Below are positions 9,998 through 17,383 of a stretch of DNA of 41,908 nt, in pieces; the stretch's first letter is position 1; each line of letters opens with the position of its first letter. Origin of the DNA: Faecalicoccus sp. (lineage in GTDB: Bacteria > Bacillota_I > Bacilli_A > Erysipelotrichales > Erysipelotrichaceae). The position numbers and the translations under genes are program-made. The stretch is taken from positions 1 through 41,908 of the forward strand of contig JAGAWH010000220.1 of assembly GCA_017941505.1 (NCBI GenBank), in the 5' to 3' direction. The notes below the pieces were generated by a model. The model had not been told where the DNA came from. It made no database searches and saw only the letters and a list, made by a program, of their open reading frames with translations.

Positions 9998-10307
9998 TAT
10001 ATATTTCCCCCTTGTTTTGACTGCGATTTGAATTCACTTAAATGTTTTCTTTAGATCATTTAATCTTTAATAAAAATATACGAATTTAAATCAGAGTTTT
10101 TCAATAAGACATCAAAATCTATTTGACAATTGATATTGCAACATATCCCATTTATCTTGAACCTTTTTTCTTCAGTAAACTACCAAGAACAAATTTACGT
10201 AATTGCTCAAGGTAACTAAAAATCATTTATAAACCATTCTTAAAATCTTTTATGATATTAAAAGTGAACCTCTTTAATTTGAGGTCCACAAATATAAATT
10301 GCTTAAT
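9998..10307 (-). other. AT-rich intergenic region between the two toxin cassettes
   Basis: About 310 bases without a gene. It should carry the promoter of the lipoprotein toxin, but I see no pair of boxes good enough to assign. A weak hairpin that could end the previous cassette lies at its right end. Confidence 0.4.
10266..10287 (-). terminator. Weak terminator after the SUKH immunity gene
   Basis: The arms GAACCTC and GAGGTCC, with one G-T type mismatch around an 8-base AT loop, are followed on the minus strand by ACTTTTAATA. The T-tract is short, so this is a weak or partial terminator about 20 bases after the stop codon. Confidence 0.4.
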
Positions 10308-10721
10308 TTAATAATTACCATTCACGTAATCAGCAAGTGAATCACAAAGCTTTTCTAACTTAGTATTAATTCCACAGCCAAATATCTCTCCTTTTGAGTT
10401 TTGAAGAATAATTATTCCTTCATACCCGGTATTCTCAACAACATATAAATCACTTGCTATATTTGCATAGTCTTTTCTTGCTGCAAGCGTTGCAGAAACA
10501 ACGTTTAATCGCTCTGATTTCGATATGCCTGTTAATTCGTGTCCATCAAAAGCAACTATTCCGTAACTTGATAAATAACTTCTGTAATCTGATGCAAAAG
10601 TTAATCCCAATTCATTTTCCGCAAAATCGATTTGATCTTGTGTAGCTCCTTTACCTGCCAGCAATGATTCTTTAGCCTTCAATGCGTTAATTATGTTTTT
10701 CTCGTTTTCTTGTTCTTTCAT
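10308..10721 (-). CDS. SUKH (SMI1/KNR4-type) immunity protein
   Basis: A 137-residue protein of the SUKH superfamily. The diagnostic segment is ATQDQIDFAENELGLTFASD followed by YRSYLSSYG at about residues 26-55, then a beta-rich portion with YVVENTGYEGIIILQNSKG and an acidic end. SUKH proteins are the most widespread immunity fold in bacterial polymorphic toxin loci and are often paired with HNH/LHH nucleases. That fits here: the gene begins 21 bases after the LHH toxin ends, with an AAGGGAA ribosome binding site. Confidence 0.88.
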   Translation of the reverse strand: MKEQENEKNIINALKAKESLLAGKGATQDQIDFAENELGLTFASDYRSYLSSYGIVAFDGHELTGISKSERLNVVSATLAARKDYANIASDLYVVENTGYEGIIILQNSKGEIFGCGINTKLEKLCDSLADYVNGNY

Positions 10722-10742
10722 TCCGTATTCCCTTCGTTTAAA

Positions 10743-12122
10743 TCATGACAGTAATTCTGCAAGAGCCTTCCAATATACTTCTTTCTGTTTTGCCCATTCA
10801 GAATTAGATAACAGTTTATGAACCCCCTCCTCAATATGAGAGTCATGTAAAATACCATTATTTCCACCACTCATATGTTCATATGGTGTGAGAATCGCAA
10901 AAGGAGAATCAATTGATTGACCTATATGATGAAGTTGATATGCCTGCTTTGTTACTGGATCAATGGCTGCATAACCTTTTTGCATTCTTTCTAGATTTGT
11001 AACCATCTCTCCTCCAAGCTCACTCACATAGTTCAAATCGATATCCCGAATGAGACTTAACTGACCATTAACTTCTTGCGCATATAAACCAGCTTGTTCA
11101 AAATAAATTTTGGATTCCCCTAGAGTCTTCATATTCTTTACAATTTGTACAGGATATCCTGTATCCATACAAATTGATGAAACATTCTGGATGGTTAATC
11201 CATTATTCCCTGCAAATTGGACCACTTCGTTATATTCATCCATTGAACTAAACTGTTTAACGAAGTTTGAAGGAACTTTGTCATTTTTCATGACTGTAGC
11301 AGCCTCGTTCATAGTCAGTCCACCTTGAGAAGCAGATTTTATTGTCATCAATTCGGTTCCACCACCTATAACAGCGCCGGAAATTGCTCCCCATTTAAAA
11401 CTTTCACTTCCTGCTAAAAGAGCTGCTTTTAATGATTCATCAACATCTCCTGTAGCTACTCCGGTTGTAATTCCAGCAATTATAGAGCTGAATGCACCAG
11501 AAGATAGTGCAAAGACTGTTCCACTTTTTGCAGAAGCCGCAAAAATCATACTTACGGCAGGTGCAGTACCACCCGTCACAACGGAAATCGTTACGCATAC
11601 AACAATTACTCCTGTTCCTATCGCAACGTTCTTTAAAACCTTTTCATAAGTCGTATCATATTCTTGAAATGGGACAACGGTTGTTTCTTTAGTTTTTTCA
11701 TCTAATGTAAATACATATCTTGTTCCTTGAAACTGTGCATCTAACTCTGATAATGAGTAACCATAAAATACATTTTCTTTTGTGTTGTACGATAATTCTT
11801 CAAGATATTCCTTTGAAATATAATTTGCGGTTACATTTTCTATTTGATAGTCTGTTCCAAGTTGGGAAGCAACTTCTGTATAGATGGCTTGTTCGGTATA
11901 ATCCATCAATCCAGGATCATTTAATCCTGAAAACGATGGTTCTTTGGGTTCAGCTTTAGAATCTCCTTCGATTATCTTTCCGGGATCATCCTCCCAATTG
12001 CTAATATCTAATCTTTCGGAAGTAGAATCCTCTTCATCTTTACTTTGTGCCCAAGTAATTTTTGAGCCACAAAAAGACAGCATCATCGAGCATGAAAGGA
12101 CAATAGCTAATAGTTTCTTCAT
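10743..12122 (-). CDS. Secreted polymorphic toxin with LHH nuclease tip
   Basis: A 459-residue protein with an N-terminal signal peptide. The LSFCGS segment resembles a lipobox, but Phe at -1 is unusual, so lipidation is uncertain and a Sec cleavage near TWAQ is possible. Residues ~70-275 are clearly paralogous to the toxin at 8786-9997: the YISKEYLEELSYNTKENVF block and the Gly/Ala-rich hydrophobic segment ending GAISGAVIGGGTE. The C-terminus holds YQLHHIGQSIDSPFAIL, EHMSGG and LHDSHIEEG. This is the conserved LHH motif of an HNH/endonuclease VII-superfamily nuclease toxin, expected to cut DNA. The immunity gene follows directly. It starts 47 bases after the secreted protein gene upstream, probably in one transcript. 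Confidence 0.82.
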   Translation of the reverse strand: MKKLLAIVLSCSMMLSFCGSKITWAQSKDEEDSTSERLDISNWEDDPGKIIEGDSKAEPKEPSFSGLNDPGLMDYTEQAIYTEVASQLGTDYQIENVTANYISKEYLEELSYNTKENVFYGYSLSELDAQFQGTRYVFTLDEKTKETTVVPFQEYDTTYEKVLKNVAIGTGVIVVCVTISVVTGGTAPAVSMIFAASAKSGTVFALSSGAFSSIIAGITTGVATGDVDESLKAALLAGSESFKWGAISGAVIGGGTELMTIKSASQGGLTMNEAATVMKNDKVPSNFVKQFSSMDEYNEVVQFAGNNGLTIQNVSSICMDTGYPVQIVKNMKTLGESKIYFEQAGLYAQEVNGQLSLIRDIDLNYVSELGGEMVTNLERMQKGYAAIDPVTKQAYQLHHIGQSIDSPFAILTPYEHMSGGNNGILHDSHIEEGVHKLLSNSEWAKQKEVYWKALAELLS

Positions 12123-12169
12123 TGTTTTGTATTCCTTTTTCCTTTCTTGGCGGTTTTCAAATAGGATCC

Positions 12170-13846
12170 TTATTCAGAATTCCTTCTGGTTGACGAAGTC
12201 ATCGTAATAGAACCGTCATCACCTATCTTGCCACCCTTCTCTATTTTTGCGTTTAACTCCTGTACAGTTAATTTGTTAACAGAAAGGGCTTTTAGATAAT
12301 TGCTGTCACCCACATAAATAGTCTTGGTAGTTGTTTCTCCGGTATAAAGATTCTTTACACTAAACTCATAAATACCTTCTTCAGTATATTCATCACCATC
12401 TTTTGCCGGACGATTAAATCTTACATCCTCTGCGTAACCATCTGAGCTTTCAGTTACTACAGATTTCTTAACATCAACTGTTAAATAGCGGGATTTAGCC
12501 ATATCCAATTTGAATCCATTTGGTGTAATAGCCTGGTTAGATAACTCATTACCTGTCGCTACATCAAACGGGAAGATCATACAGTTACCATTTCGAACTT
12601 TAAATTTAAAGAATACTCTATAGTTCGAATATTCAGGAACAACTTCAACTCCTGCAATTTTTCGAGGAGTGTTCTTGATTTCATAATCCAGGGCTACTTC
12701 ATAATCTCCTTCTTCAAAGAGTCTTACAATTGTATCAGCACTTGTGGAAGCATTTGCCTGCAAGTAATCCGTATAGATTTCCGGATCATGTTTTACTCCC
12801 TTTTCATCTGTATATCGAATAATTAAGGTACCTCTTCCCATATCCGTTTTACTGGTTTGGAAATACCTGTCATATCCATTACCGTCTGAATTAATCGTTA
12901 TATTTGGATCTCCATTTAAGCTATTGATATCCTGTTCCAAATTAAACCAAAGCGTAATCTGATCATTCACATTTTTAAGGAATACCGGTGTCTTGGCATC
13001 ATCTTCAGTCTCACGAGTATAACCGCTCACAAAGAAGTGTCCGATTTCCCATCCGTAATGAGGATCATCGATATCAATCGGATTATTACCGGAATAACCA
13101 TTATCTTTTCCTGTATTTGTTAATGTACCCAAATTCTTAGACATAACAGGATTATCCTGAAGATTAATACTGTTGTCATGTAAATAGAATTCATATACTT
13201 CTGCTGTTTCTTTATATTCATAATTGTCTGTTGAAATAAATAGATATTGGTTCTGTCCCACTTTTCTTCCGGTTTTATATACAACAATCAATCTAAAATA
13301 TGTACCATTTGCCAGCTGAACACTATTTGCGGAATAAAAGGCATCACTTTTCTTTGGCTTTGTTTTAAATTGGTTTGTTAATTCGGTATCTGTAAACCAA
13401 TTCTTGCCATCCTTTGAAGTTTGAAGAATTAAAGCTCCATTTTGAATGTTGGAAGATAAAGAAATATTATCGACTTTCTTACTTTTATCTTCGATTAAAT
13501 GCCAGCTTTCTTCATCTGCTTTCAAAAGTTCATCTGTATATGAATAAATAAAACTTGCGGTTCCATCACTTACCAAATAAGAAGGTATTTCATTAATCAC
13601 ACCATCTGAAGTTACAGAACCGGACAATGAAAAATCACCATAGGTATTTTCTCCGGGAACTGCTGTTTCAAATGTTTTGGCTTTGGAATACTCATAATTA
13701 GCTTTCTCTTCAAAAGAATAAACCTTACCGGCAACATCTCCTGGATTTTCTTCCGCATTAACTGTTAGGCTGACACTAGAAAAATTGCAAAGCATCATTG
13801 ATGCCACTAATAAAGAAAGTGTCTTCTTGGCTGCTCTTAAAATCAT
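12170..13846 (-). CDS. Large secreted protein of unknown function, first gene of the toxin operon
   Basis: A 558-residue protein with a signal peptide (MILRAAKKTLSLLVASMMLC, cleavage likely after VNA near residue 32). The rest is predicted beta-rich, with Tyr/Asn/Thr-rich segments like a surface or secreted adhesin-type sandwich. Near the C-terminus it carries EFSVKNLYTGETTTKTIYVG and a KLTVQELNAKIEKG segment, a tail I have seen in other Bacillota secreted proteins but cannot tie to a function. There is no LPXTG-like signal or C-terminal membrane anchor. The frame opens at 13903, but AGGGAG stands 8 bases before the ATG at 13846, which directly begins the signal peptide. It sits immediately upstream of the LHH toxin and shares its promoter region with the secreted protein at 20678-23371. 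Confidence 0.7.
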   Translation of the reverse strand: MILRAAKKTLSLLVASMMLCNFSSVSLTVNAEENPGDVAGKVYSFEEKANYEYSKAKTFETAVPGENTYGDFSLSGSVTSDGVINEIPSYLVSDGTASFIYSYTDELLKADEESWHLIEDKSKKVDNISLSSNIQNGALILQTSKDGKNWFTDTELTNQFKTKPKKSDAFYSANSVQLANGTYFRLIVVYKTGRKVGQNQYLFISTDNYEYKETAEVYEFYLHDNSINLQDNPVMSKNLGTLTNTGKDNGYSGNNPIDIDDPHYGWEIGHFFVSGYTRETEDDAKTPVFLKNVNDQITLWFNLEQDINSLNGDPNITINSDGNGYDRYFQTSKTDMGRGTLIIRYTDEKGVKHDPEIYTDYLQANASTSADTIVRLFEEGDYEVALDYEIKNTPRKIAGVEVVPEYSNYRVFFKFKVRNGNCMIFPFDVATGNELSNQAITPNGFKLDMAKSRYLTVDVKKSVVTESSDGYAEDVRFNRPAKDGDEYTEEGIYEFSVKNLYTGETTTKTIYVGDSNYLKALSVNKLTVQELNAKIEKGGKIGDDGSITMTSSTRRNSE

Positions 13847-13974
13847 GTTAAATTCTCCCTGTATTATTGTATTGTTTGCACTTTTTGTATTGAAACAATT
13901 CAAAAACTTATATTTGAATTTCTTATTCGATTATCTCTATTGACTTCCAATACATAAAAGTGTTCGTTATGAAT

Positions 13975-14004
13975 ATTATACGTACTAAACAACTCTATTT
14001 ACAA
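13975..14004 (-). promoter_or_regulatory. Sigma-A-type promoter of the secreted protein/toxin operon
   Basis: On the minus strand the -35 box TTGTAA (13999-14004) and the -10 box TATAAT (13975-13980) are separated by 18 bases. The boxes, the GTACG just before the -10, and about 80 flanking bases are closely matched at 23441-23470, upstream of another secreted-protein gene. Confidence 0.75.
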
Positions 14005-14056
14005 TAAAATTCTAAAGTCTTTATAACAATTGATCCCCCTCCTCCCACCTCTACAA

Positions 14057-14099
14057 TAATCCACCCACGGAACAGAATATATACCCAAAATATCGGCAT
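14057..14099. repeat. 43-bp conserved intergenic element, copy A
   Basis: This 43-bp stretch is identical to 20565-20607 and partly matched at 23523-23565; the constant core reads AACAGAATATATACCCA. It lies about 50 bases upstream of the -35 box of the promoter at 13975-14004, between that promoter and the end of the preceding operon. An upstream regulatory site is the simplest reading; a small mobile repeat is the alternative. Confidence 0.85.
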
Positions 14100-14130
14100 G
14101 AAAAAATACGGTTTAGATTCAATGATACAC

Positions 14131-14154
14131 AATGGGAGGGGTACCCCTCCCATT
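14131..14154. repeat. 24-bp perfect palindrome
   Basis: The half-site AATGGGAGGGGT is followed at once by its exact reverse complement, so the dyad has no spacer. It is GC-rich compared with its surroundings. There is no T-tract after it on the minus strand, so it is a poor terminator as written. It could serve the operon that ends at 14325, or be a protein-binding site. Confidence 0.8.
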
Positions 14155-14324
14155 AAAATTCAATACTATTCAGCTTCTATATGTCTACCTAGAAAAACTT
14201 ACACAATTATCTTGACAAAGCCATAATAACTTTATTGAAGTCATCAGTTTATGTCGTCATATTGCCTCTTCTCCATCAAATCAACGGCTATGTTATTGTT
14301 TACATTAGGAATTGGTTTCTAGCG
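14155..14324. other. Unassigned spacer after the WYL/PolC-like operon
   Basis: About 170 bases with no gene that I can support. Short reading frames here are broken and no repeat or hairpin stands out. It could be the tail of a decayed gene, but no family is recognisable. Confidence 0.3.
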
Positions 14325-15086
14325 TTACCAACAGATAGACAATAATTCAAATATCTTTTCATATTCCTGAATTGTTTCTTCCGAGTCTTTCCCACCCTTT
14401 AAGCACTTCTCTATTTCTTTTGCTGTTAGAGAAGTATCAAAAGAATCCTGTTTTGACAATTGTGTTGTTCCTTCATAGCTTTCTTCATTTAGTTCAGTAA
14501 GTTGTTTCCTAAATACTCTGCTCTTTTCAGCACTATCCAACCATCCGAACAAATTATCCATTATTGTTATGGCATTGCGCAAAGAGTCAGGAGAATTTAC
14601 CTTAGCAAGTGCCATTGCCTTTCCATACCACACTGAGTTCATTCGGATAATTATTCTTGCTCTTTTTCTTAATTTAATTCGAATGTCCATTTTATACCCA
14701 CAGTGATGACATATCTCTTCATCGCTATTGTTAAAAGCACCACAACAACAAATCCAATAAGTCATGTGATCTTCTGGTATAAAAAAGCACTGCGTGCCAT
14801 ATGTCAATTCTAACCATTTAATCAGTTTTGGGTTATTACCGAATGCTTTCGTTATTAATAATGGGTTTGAAAGACTAACTAACTCATATGCATCAGTGCT
14901 CCACTTCGAGTTATCTTCAAACATAGCATCAACGATTCTTACCTTGAACCTTCTTGTTCTGTTATCTGTTAAAGGCACTGTAATCCTCTGTCCGAATATC
15001 TTATCTCTTTTTACGAATATATTAAGATACCGATATTCAATTTCTGATCCAAGAGGCTTATCCGAAACCAAGAAGTGAATCATCAT
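14325..15086 (-). CDS. Zinc-ribbon protein, last gene of the WYL/PolC-like cassette
   Basis: I do not recognise a named family. The 253-residue product begins with about 120 beta-leaning residues (IHFLVSDKPLGSEIEYRYLN onward). A zinc ribbon follows (WICCCGAFNNSDEEICHHCG, around residues 109-128), then a basic RIKLRKRARIII stretch and a helical, acidic C-terminus. The ribbon and basic patch suggest binding to nucleic acid or to a partner protein. The start codon overlaps the previous stop codon in an ATGA arrangement, so it is translationally coupled and belongs to the same cassette. Its role is unknown. Confidence 0.72.
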   Translation of the reverse strand: MMIHFLVSDKPLGSEIEYRYLNIFVKRDKIFGQRITVPLTDNRTRRFKVRIVDAMFEDNSKWSTDAYELVSLSNPLLITKAFGNNPKLIKWLELTYGTQCFFIPEDHMTYWICCCGAFNNSDEEICHHCGYKMDIRIKLRKRARIIIRMNSVWYGKAMALAKVNSPDSLRNAITIMDNLFGWLDSAEKSRVFRKQLTELNEESYEGTTQLSKQDSFDTSLTAKEIEKCLKGGKDSEETIQEYEKIFELLSICW

Positions 15087-15349
15087 AGCGGTCTTTTAAT
15101 AAAGCACCTGCCACAATAAATAATTACCGGCGAACCTAGTTGATATTGATTAGGTTTCAACAAATACACTCTCGAATATCTTTCTTCCATCGTATCCTGC
15201 CTTTCATTTTTTGATACATCTAGGAATTCATCCGAAAGCGACTCATCTATTTTTGATTTTTTCTCTACTTTGGGATACATAATTTCTTCTATCAAGTCGC
15301 AGACTGAGTTATGAATATGAGTCATTTCTTTATAAGAATGTACGCTCAT
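15083..15349 (-). CDS. Small protein of unknown function in the WYL/PolC-like cassette
   Basis: An 88-residue protein that starts inside the 3' end of the PolC/DnaB-like gene (20-base overlap) and overlaps the next gene by 4 bases. The middle is charged (KVEKKSKIDESLSDEFL). The end, YQLGSPVIIYCGRCFIKRPL, has a CGRC pair that could be half of a metal site. A TTG one codon upstream is possible, but ATG at 15349 is preferred. No strong ribosome binding site is visible, so it probably depends on translation of the upstream gene. No homology is recognised. Confidence 0.6.
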   Translation of the reverse strand: MSVHSYKEMTHIHNSVCDLIEEIMYPKVEKKSKIDESLSDEFLDVSKNERQDTMEERYSRVYLLKPNQYQLGSPVIIYCGRCFIKRPL

Positions 15350-17216
15350 CAATGTTAAAATTGAGAGAAATCACATTGTTTCCTGACATAGATTTTGCAA
15401 CAATGGCTTCGGCTTCACAGGTTGAACTACCGTACTGCCATCCGTCATAATATGCATTACGATAAAGCATGATGACATTATCAATGAGGTCTAAACAATC
15501 ATACCTTCTAAGATCCTGCAATAACGGACGACGATTCTTTCTACGCTCAACGGAATATATAGAATCTATAATTAAAACAGATACATTGTGATTCCTTGTA
15601 AGCTCGTTCAATTTCTTGTATACGTCCTGTAAAAGATCAAAACGACCTAAATCAATAATCAACCAATATCGGTCATGAGGAGAATGTTGGATTATATCTA
15701 TTGCCTGTTCTACTGTATCAAAGTGAGCATAATGCGGGATAGATTGCTTTGTTACAGCTTGAGAAAAACGATCCAGGCCATATTGATTTGAATCAGGGGC
15801 AACATAAACAGGCCCCACATTTTTGTCACATATCGACAACAAATCCAAAGCAAGTGTCGTTTTCCCCATTGCCGGTGCCCCAGCCAGAACGGTTAACTGT
15901 CTCGATAAAATCATATCTTTTAACAGGCTCATTCCCTTTACGGCAGACACATCAGAATTTGGATTTCTTAAATGAATGCCTTGAAAAAACATTTCATCGG
16001 CTACTGCGATATCAATATCATTCCCTTTTTCAAAGAACGATTCCTGTTTGATTTTGTTGAAATGATCTGTGACAAATCGATCGTATTCCCATTTACCGAC
16101 ATAGATAACATCCGCAATCTGTGGATCAGCAATGCTTTCGAAATAAATGCTGTAAAACTCGTATGAATAATGAAGCCTGTACCAGGCACATCTCCATGCC
16201 AGTGCCACACAACAGTAACTGTAAGTACGGGTAAGATACGATGCTTCGATGCTCAAAAAGTGAAATTGAGTCGGTATGTCTTTATAAGATCCGTCCCAAT
16301 TTTCAAAATCTAAATCATCGGGAACAATCTTATGCAACTCATCAATGTAAGAAGTACGATGGATTTCCCAATCTTCGAAATCCGGAAGCGGATATGGAAA
16401 CTTCAATCGTTTCTGTACACTCTGTGCAGCTATAAAGGCTTGTTCTGCAGGAAGTCGTAAATAGCTTTGGCAATGCTCGTAAACATCTTCTACACAGGTT
16501 ATCAGCGCTTTTGAGCACAAGCTGTCAATGTAATCCCATTGATATGCGCTATTTTTTTTGCCATCTTTACAGTCTATCCATCCATCACTTGAATGAGAAA
16601 GAGAGTATACACGCACGAGATCTGCAAAAGAGTTTAAATCGATATTACAAGTGGAATAGAATTCCAACTCATGAAATGTTTCCAGACCGAAAAGCCCCAC
16701 TGCTGTCAATCGAAAAGAAGAATTGTCCATCAAAGCAGGATGATCAGCATGTTGAAACAGTGCAAGAACATTTTTGTCGTCAAATGAAATAGATTCAGGA
16801 TTGACTCCTGTTTTAACTGCCATCTGTTTCAATAATTTAAGATGTGAATTCTCTGTAATCTTCAGTTCAAAATATTGATATTCGCCTTCATCATCTATTC
16901 CATCATTGGGGATGATATATCTTGTGCTCGATGTCTTTCCGTCTATTCTCGTGACTCTTTTGACGCTGTTCAATTTACTTAAATTTGAAAACAATGCCTT
17001 GCTTTTACCGATTGGTACACTCAGGGCAATTTCAGGTTCTTGATCCCAATGAATTCCATAACAGAATTCGGGATAGAAAGGAACTTCGGCTGTCAAAGGA
17101 TTGAAAGGAGCCAGTCCGCACAGCCATGCCACAATGGATGCCCCCAAACTCCCGTGCGGTATAATTTCATACTGGTTCAGTTTCGATTTTGAAACCATCT
17201 CCTTTAACAACAGCAT
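15330..17216 (-). CDS. PolC-like (DNA polymerase III alpha) domain fused to a DnaB-type ATPase
   Basis: A 628-residue protein. Residues 1-~425 follow, in order, landmarks of the C-terminal half of Gram-positive PolC: HGSLGASIVAWLCGLAPFNP (21-40; PolC RGSVGSSFVA...NPL), GVNPESISFDDKNVLALF (137-154), DLVRVYSLSHSSDGW (199-213; PolC LVxISGLSHGTDVW) and WRCAWYRLHYSYEFYSIYF (341-359). The place of the PolC catalytic PDIDLNF reads PEIALSV (61-67), so polymerase activity is probably lost; PHP and exonuclease domains are absent. Residues ~430-628 are a DnaB C-terminal-like ATPase with Walker A GAPAMGKTT (446-454), WLIIDL, then RRPLLQDLRRYD and AEAIVAKS, matching DnaB's KRPxLSDLRE and EVIVAK. The missing N-terminal strip of the PolC-like region is encoded just upstream in another frame (17204-17383). 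Role unknown; replication-directed defence is inference. Confidence 0.85.
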   Translation of the reverse strand: MLLLKEMVSKSKLNQYEIIPHGSLGASIVAWLCGLAPFNPLTAEVPFYPEFCYGIHWDQEPEIALSVPIGKSKALFSNLSKLNSVKRVTRIDGKTSSTRYIIPNDGIDDEGEYQYFELKITENSHLKLLKQMAVKTGVNPESISFDDKNVLALFQHADHPALMDNSSFRLTAVGLFGLETFHELEFYSTCNIDLNSFADLVRVYSLSHSSDGWIDCKDGKKNSAYQWDYIDSLCSKALITCVEDVYEHCQSYLRLPAEQAFIAAQSVQKRLKFPYPLPDFEDWEIHRTSYIDELHKIVPDDLDFENWDGSYKDIPTQFHFLSIEASYLTRTYSYCCVALAWRCAWYRLHYSYEFYSIYFESIADPQIADVIYVGKWEYDRFVTDHFNKIKQESFFEKGNDIDIAVADEMFFQGIHLRNPNSDVSAVKGMSLLKDMILSRQLTVLAGAPAMGKTTLALDLLSICDKNVGPVYVAPDSNQYGLDRFSQAVTKQSIPHYAHFDTVEQAIDIIQHSPHDRYWLIIDLGRFDLLQDVYKKLNELTRNHNVSVLIIDSIYSVERRKNRRPLLQDLRRYDCLDLIDNVIMLYRNAYYDGWQYGSSTCEAEAIVAKSMSGNNVISLNFNIDERTFL

Positions 17217-17383
17217 AATGCCGCAAAGCCATTAATCTTTATTGCTTCTAATTCTTTATGTAATAAATTCCATGCAGCATCGCATGGGTTTCCGTTATAT
17301 TCCACTTCCAGCTTTTCATAACAAAATGTACGCAAAATAGTGTCTTCATTTGGTAAATGAGGATATCTTTTCAAAGTGCTCAT
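17204..17383 (-). CDS. N-terminal strip of the PolC-like protein, split off by a -1 frame change
   Basis: A 59-residue frame with a strong AAGGAGG ribosome binding site 4 bases before its ATG; that ATG overlaps the previous stop codon (ATGA). Its sequence ILRTFCYEKLEVEYNGNP and LHKELEAIKINGFA aligns with the PolC segment ...LCYEKA...YGNPLP...LEKEL..I.GNGFAVIYLIS, which in PolC lies directly before the RGSVGSS motif. The downstream gene starts exactly where this strip ends, in the -1 frame and overlapping by 13 bases. Joined by a -1 shift, NGFA to the (H)GS motif has the same spacing as in PolC. It may therefore be a split gene made as two chains, a programmed frameshift, or a mutation. Confidence 0.8.
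   Translation of the reverse strand: MSTLKRYPHLPNEDTILRTFCYEKLEVEYNGNPCDAAWNLLHKELEAIKINGFAALCCC

Noticed and set aside
12170..13903. Start of the secreted protein at 13903
   Set aside because: The extra 19 residues have no ribosome site and precede a normal signal peptide; AGGGAG points to the ATG at 13846.
14155..14324. Possible insertion sequence remnant
   Set aside because: No inverted repeats, target duplication or transposase motif can be pointed to; left as an unassigned spacer.
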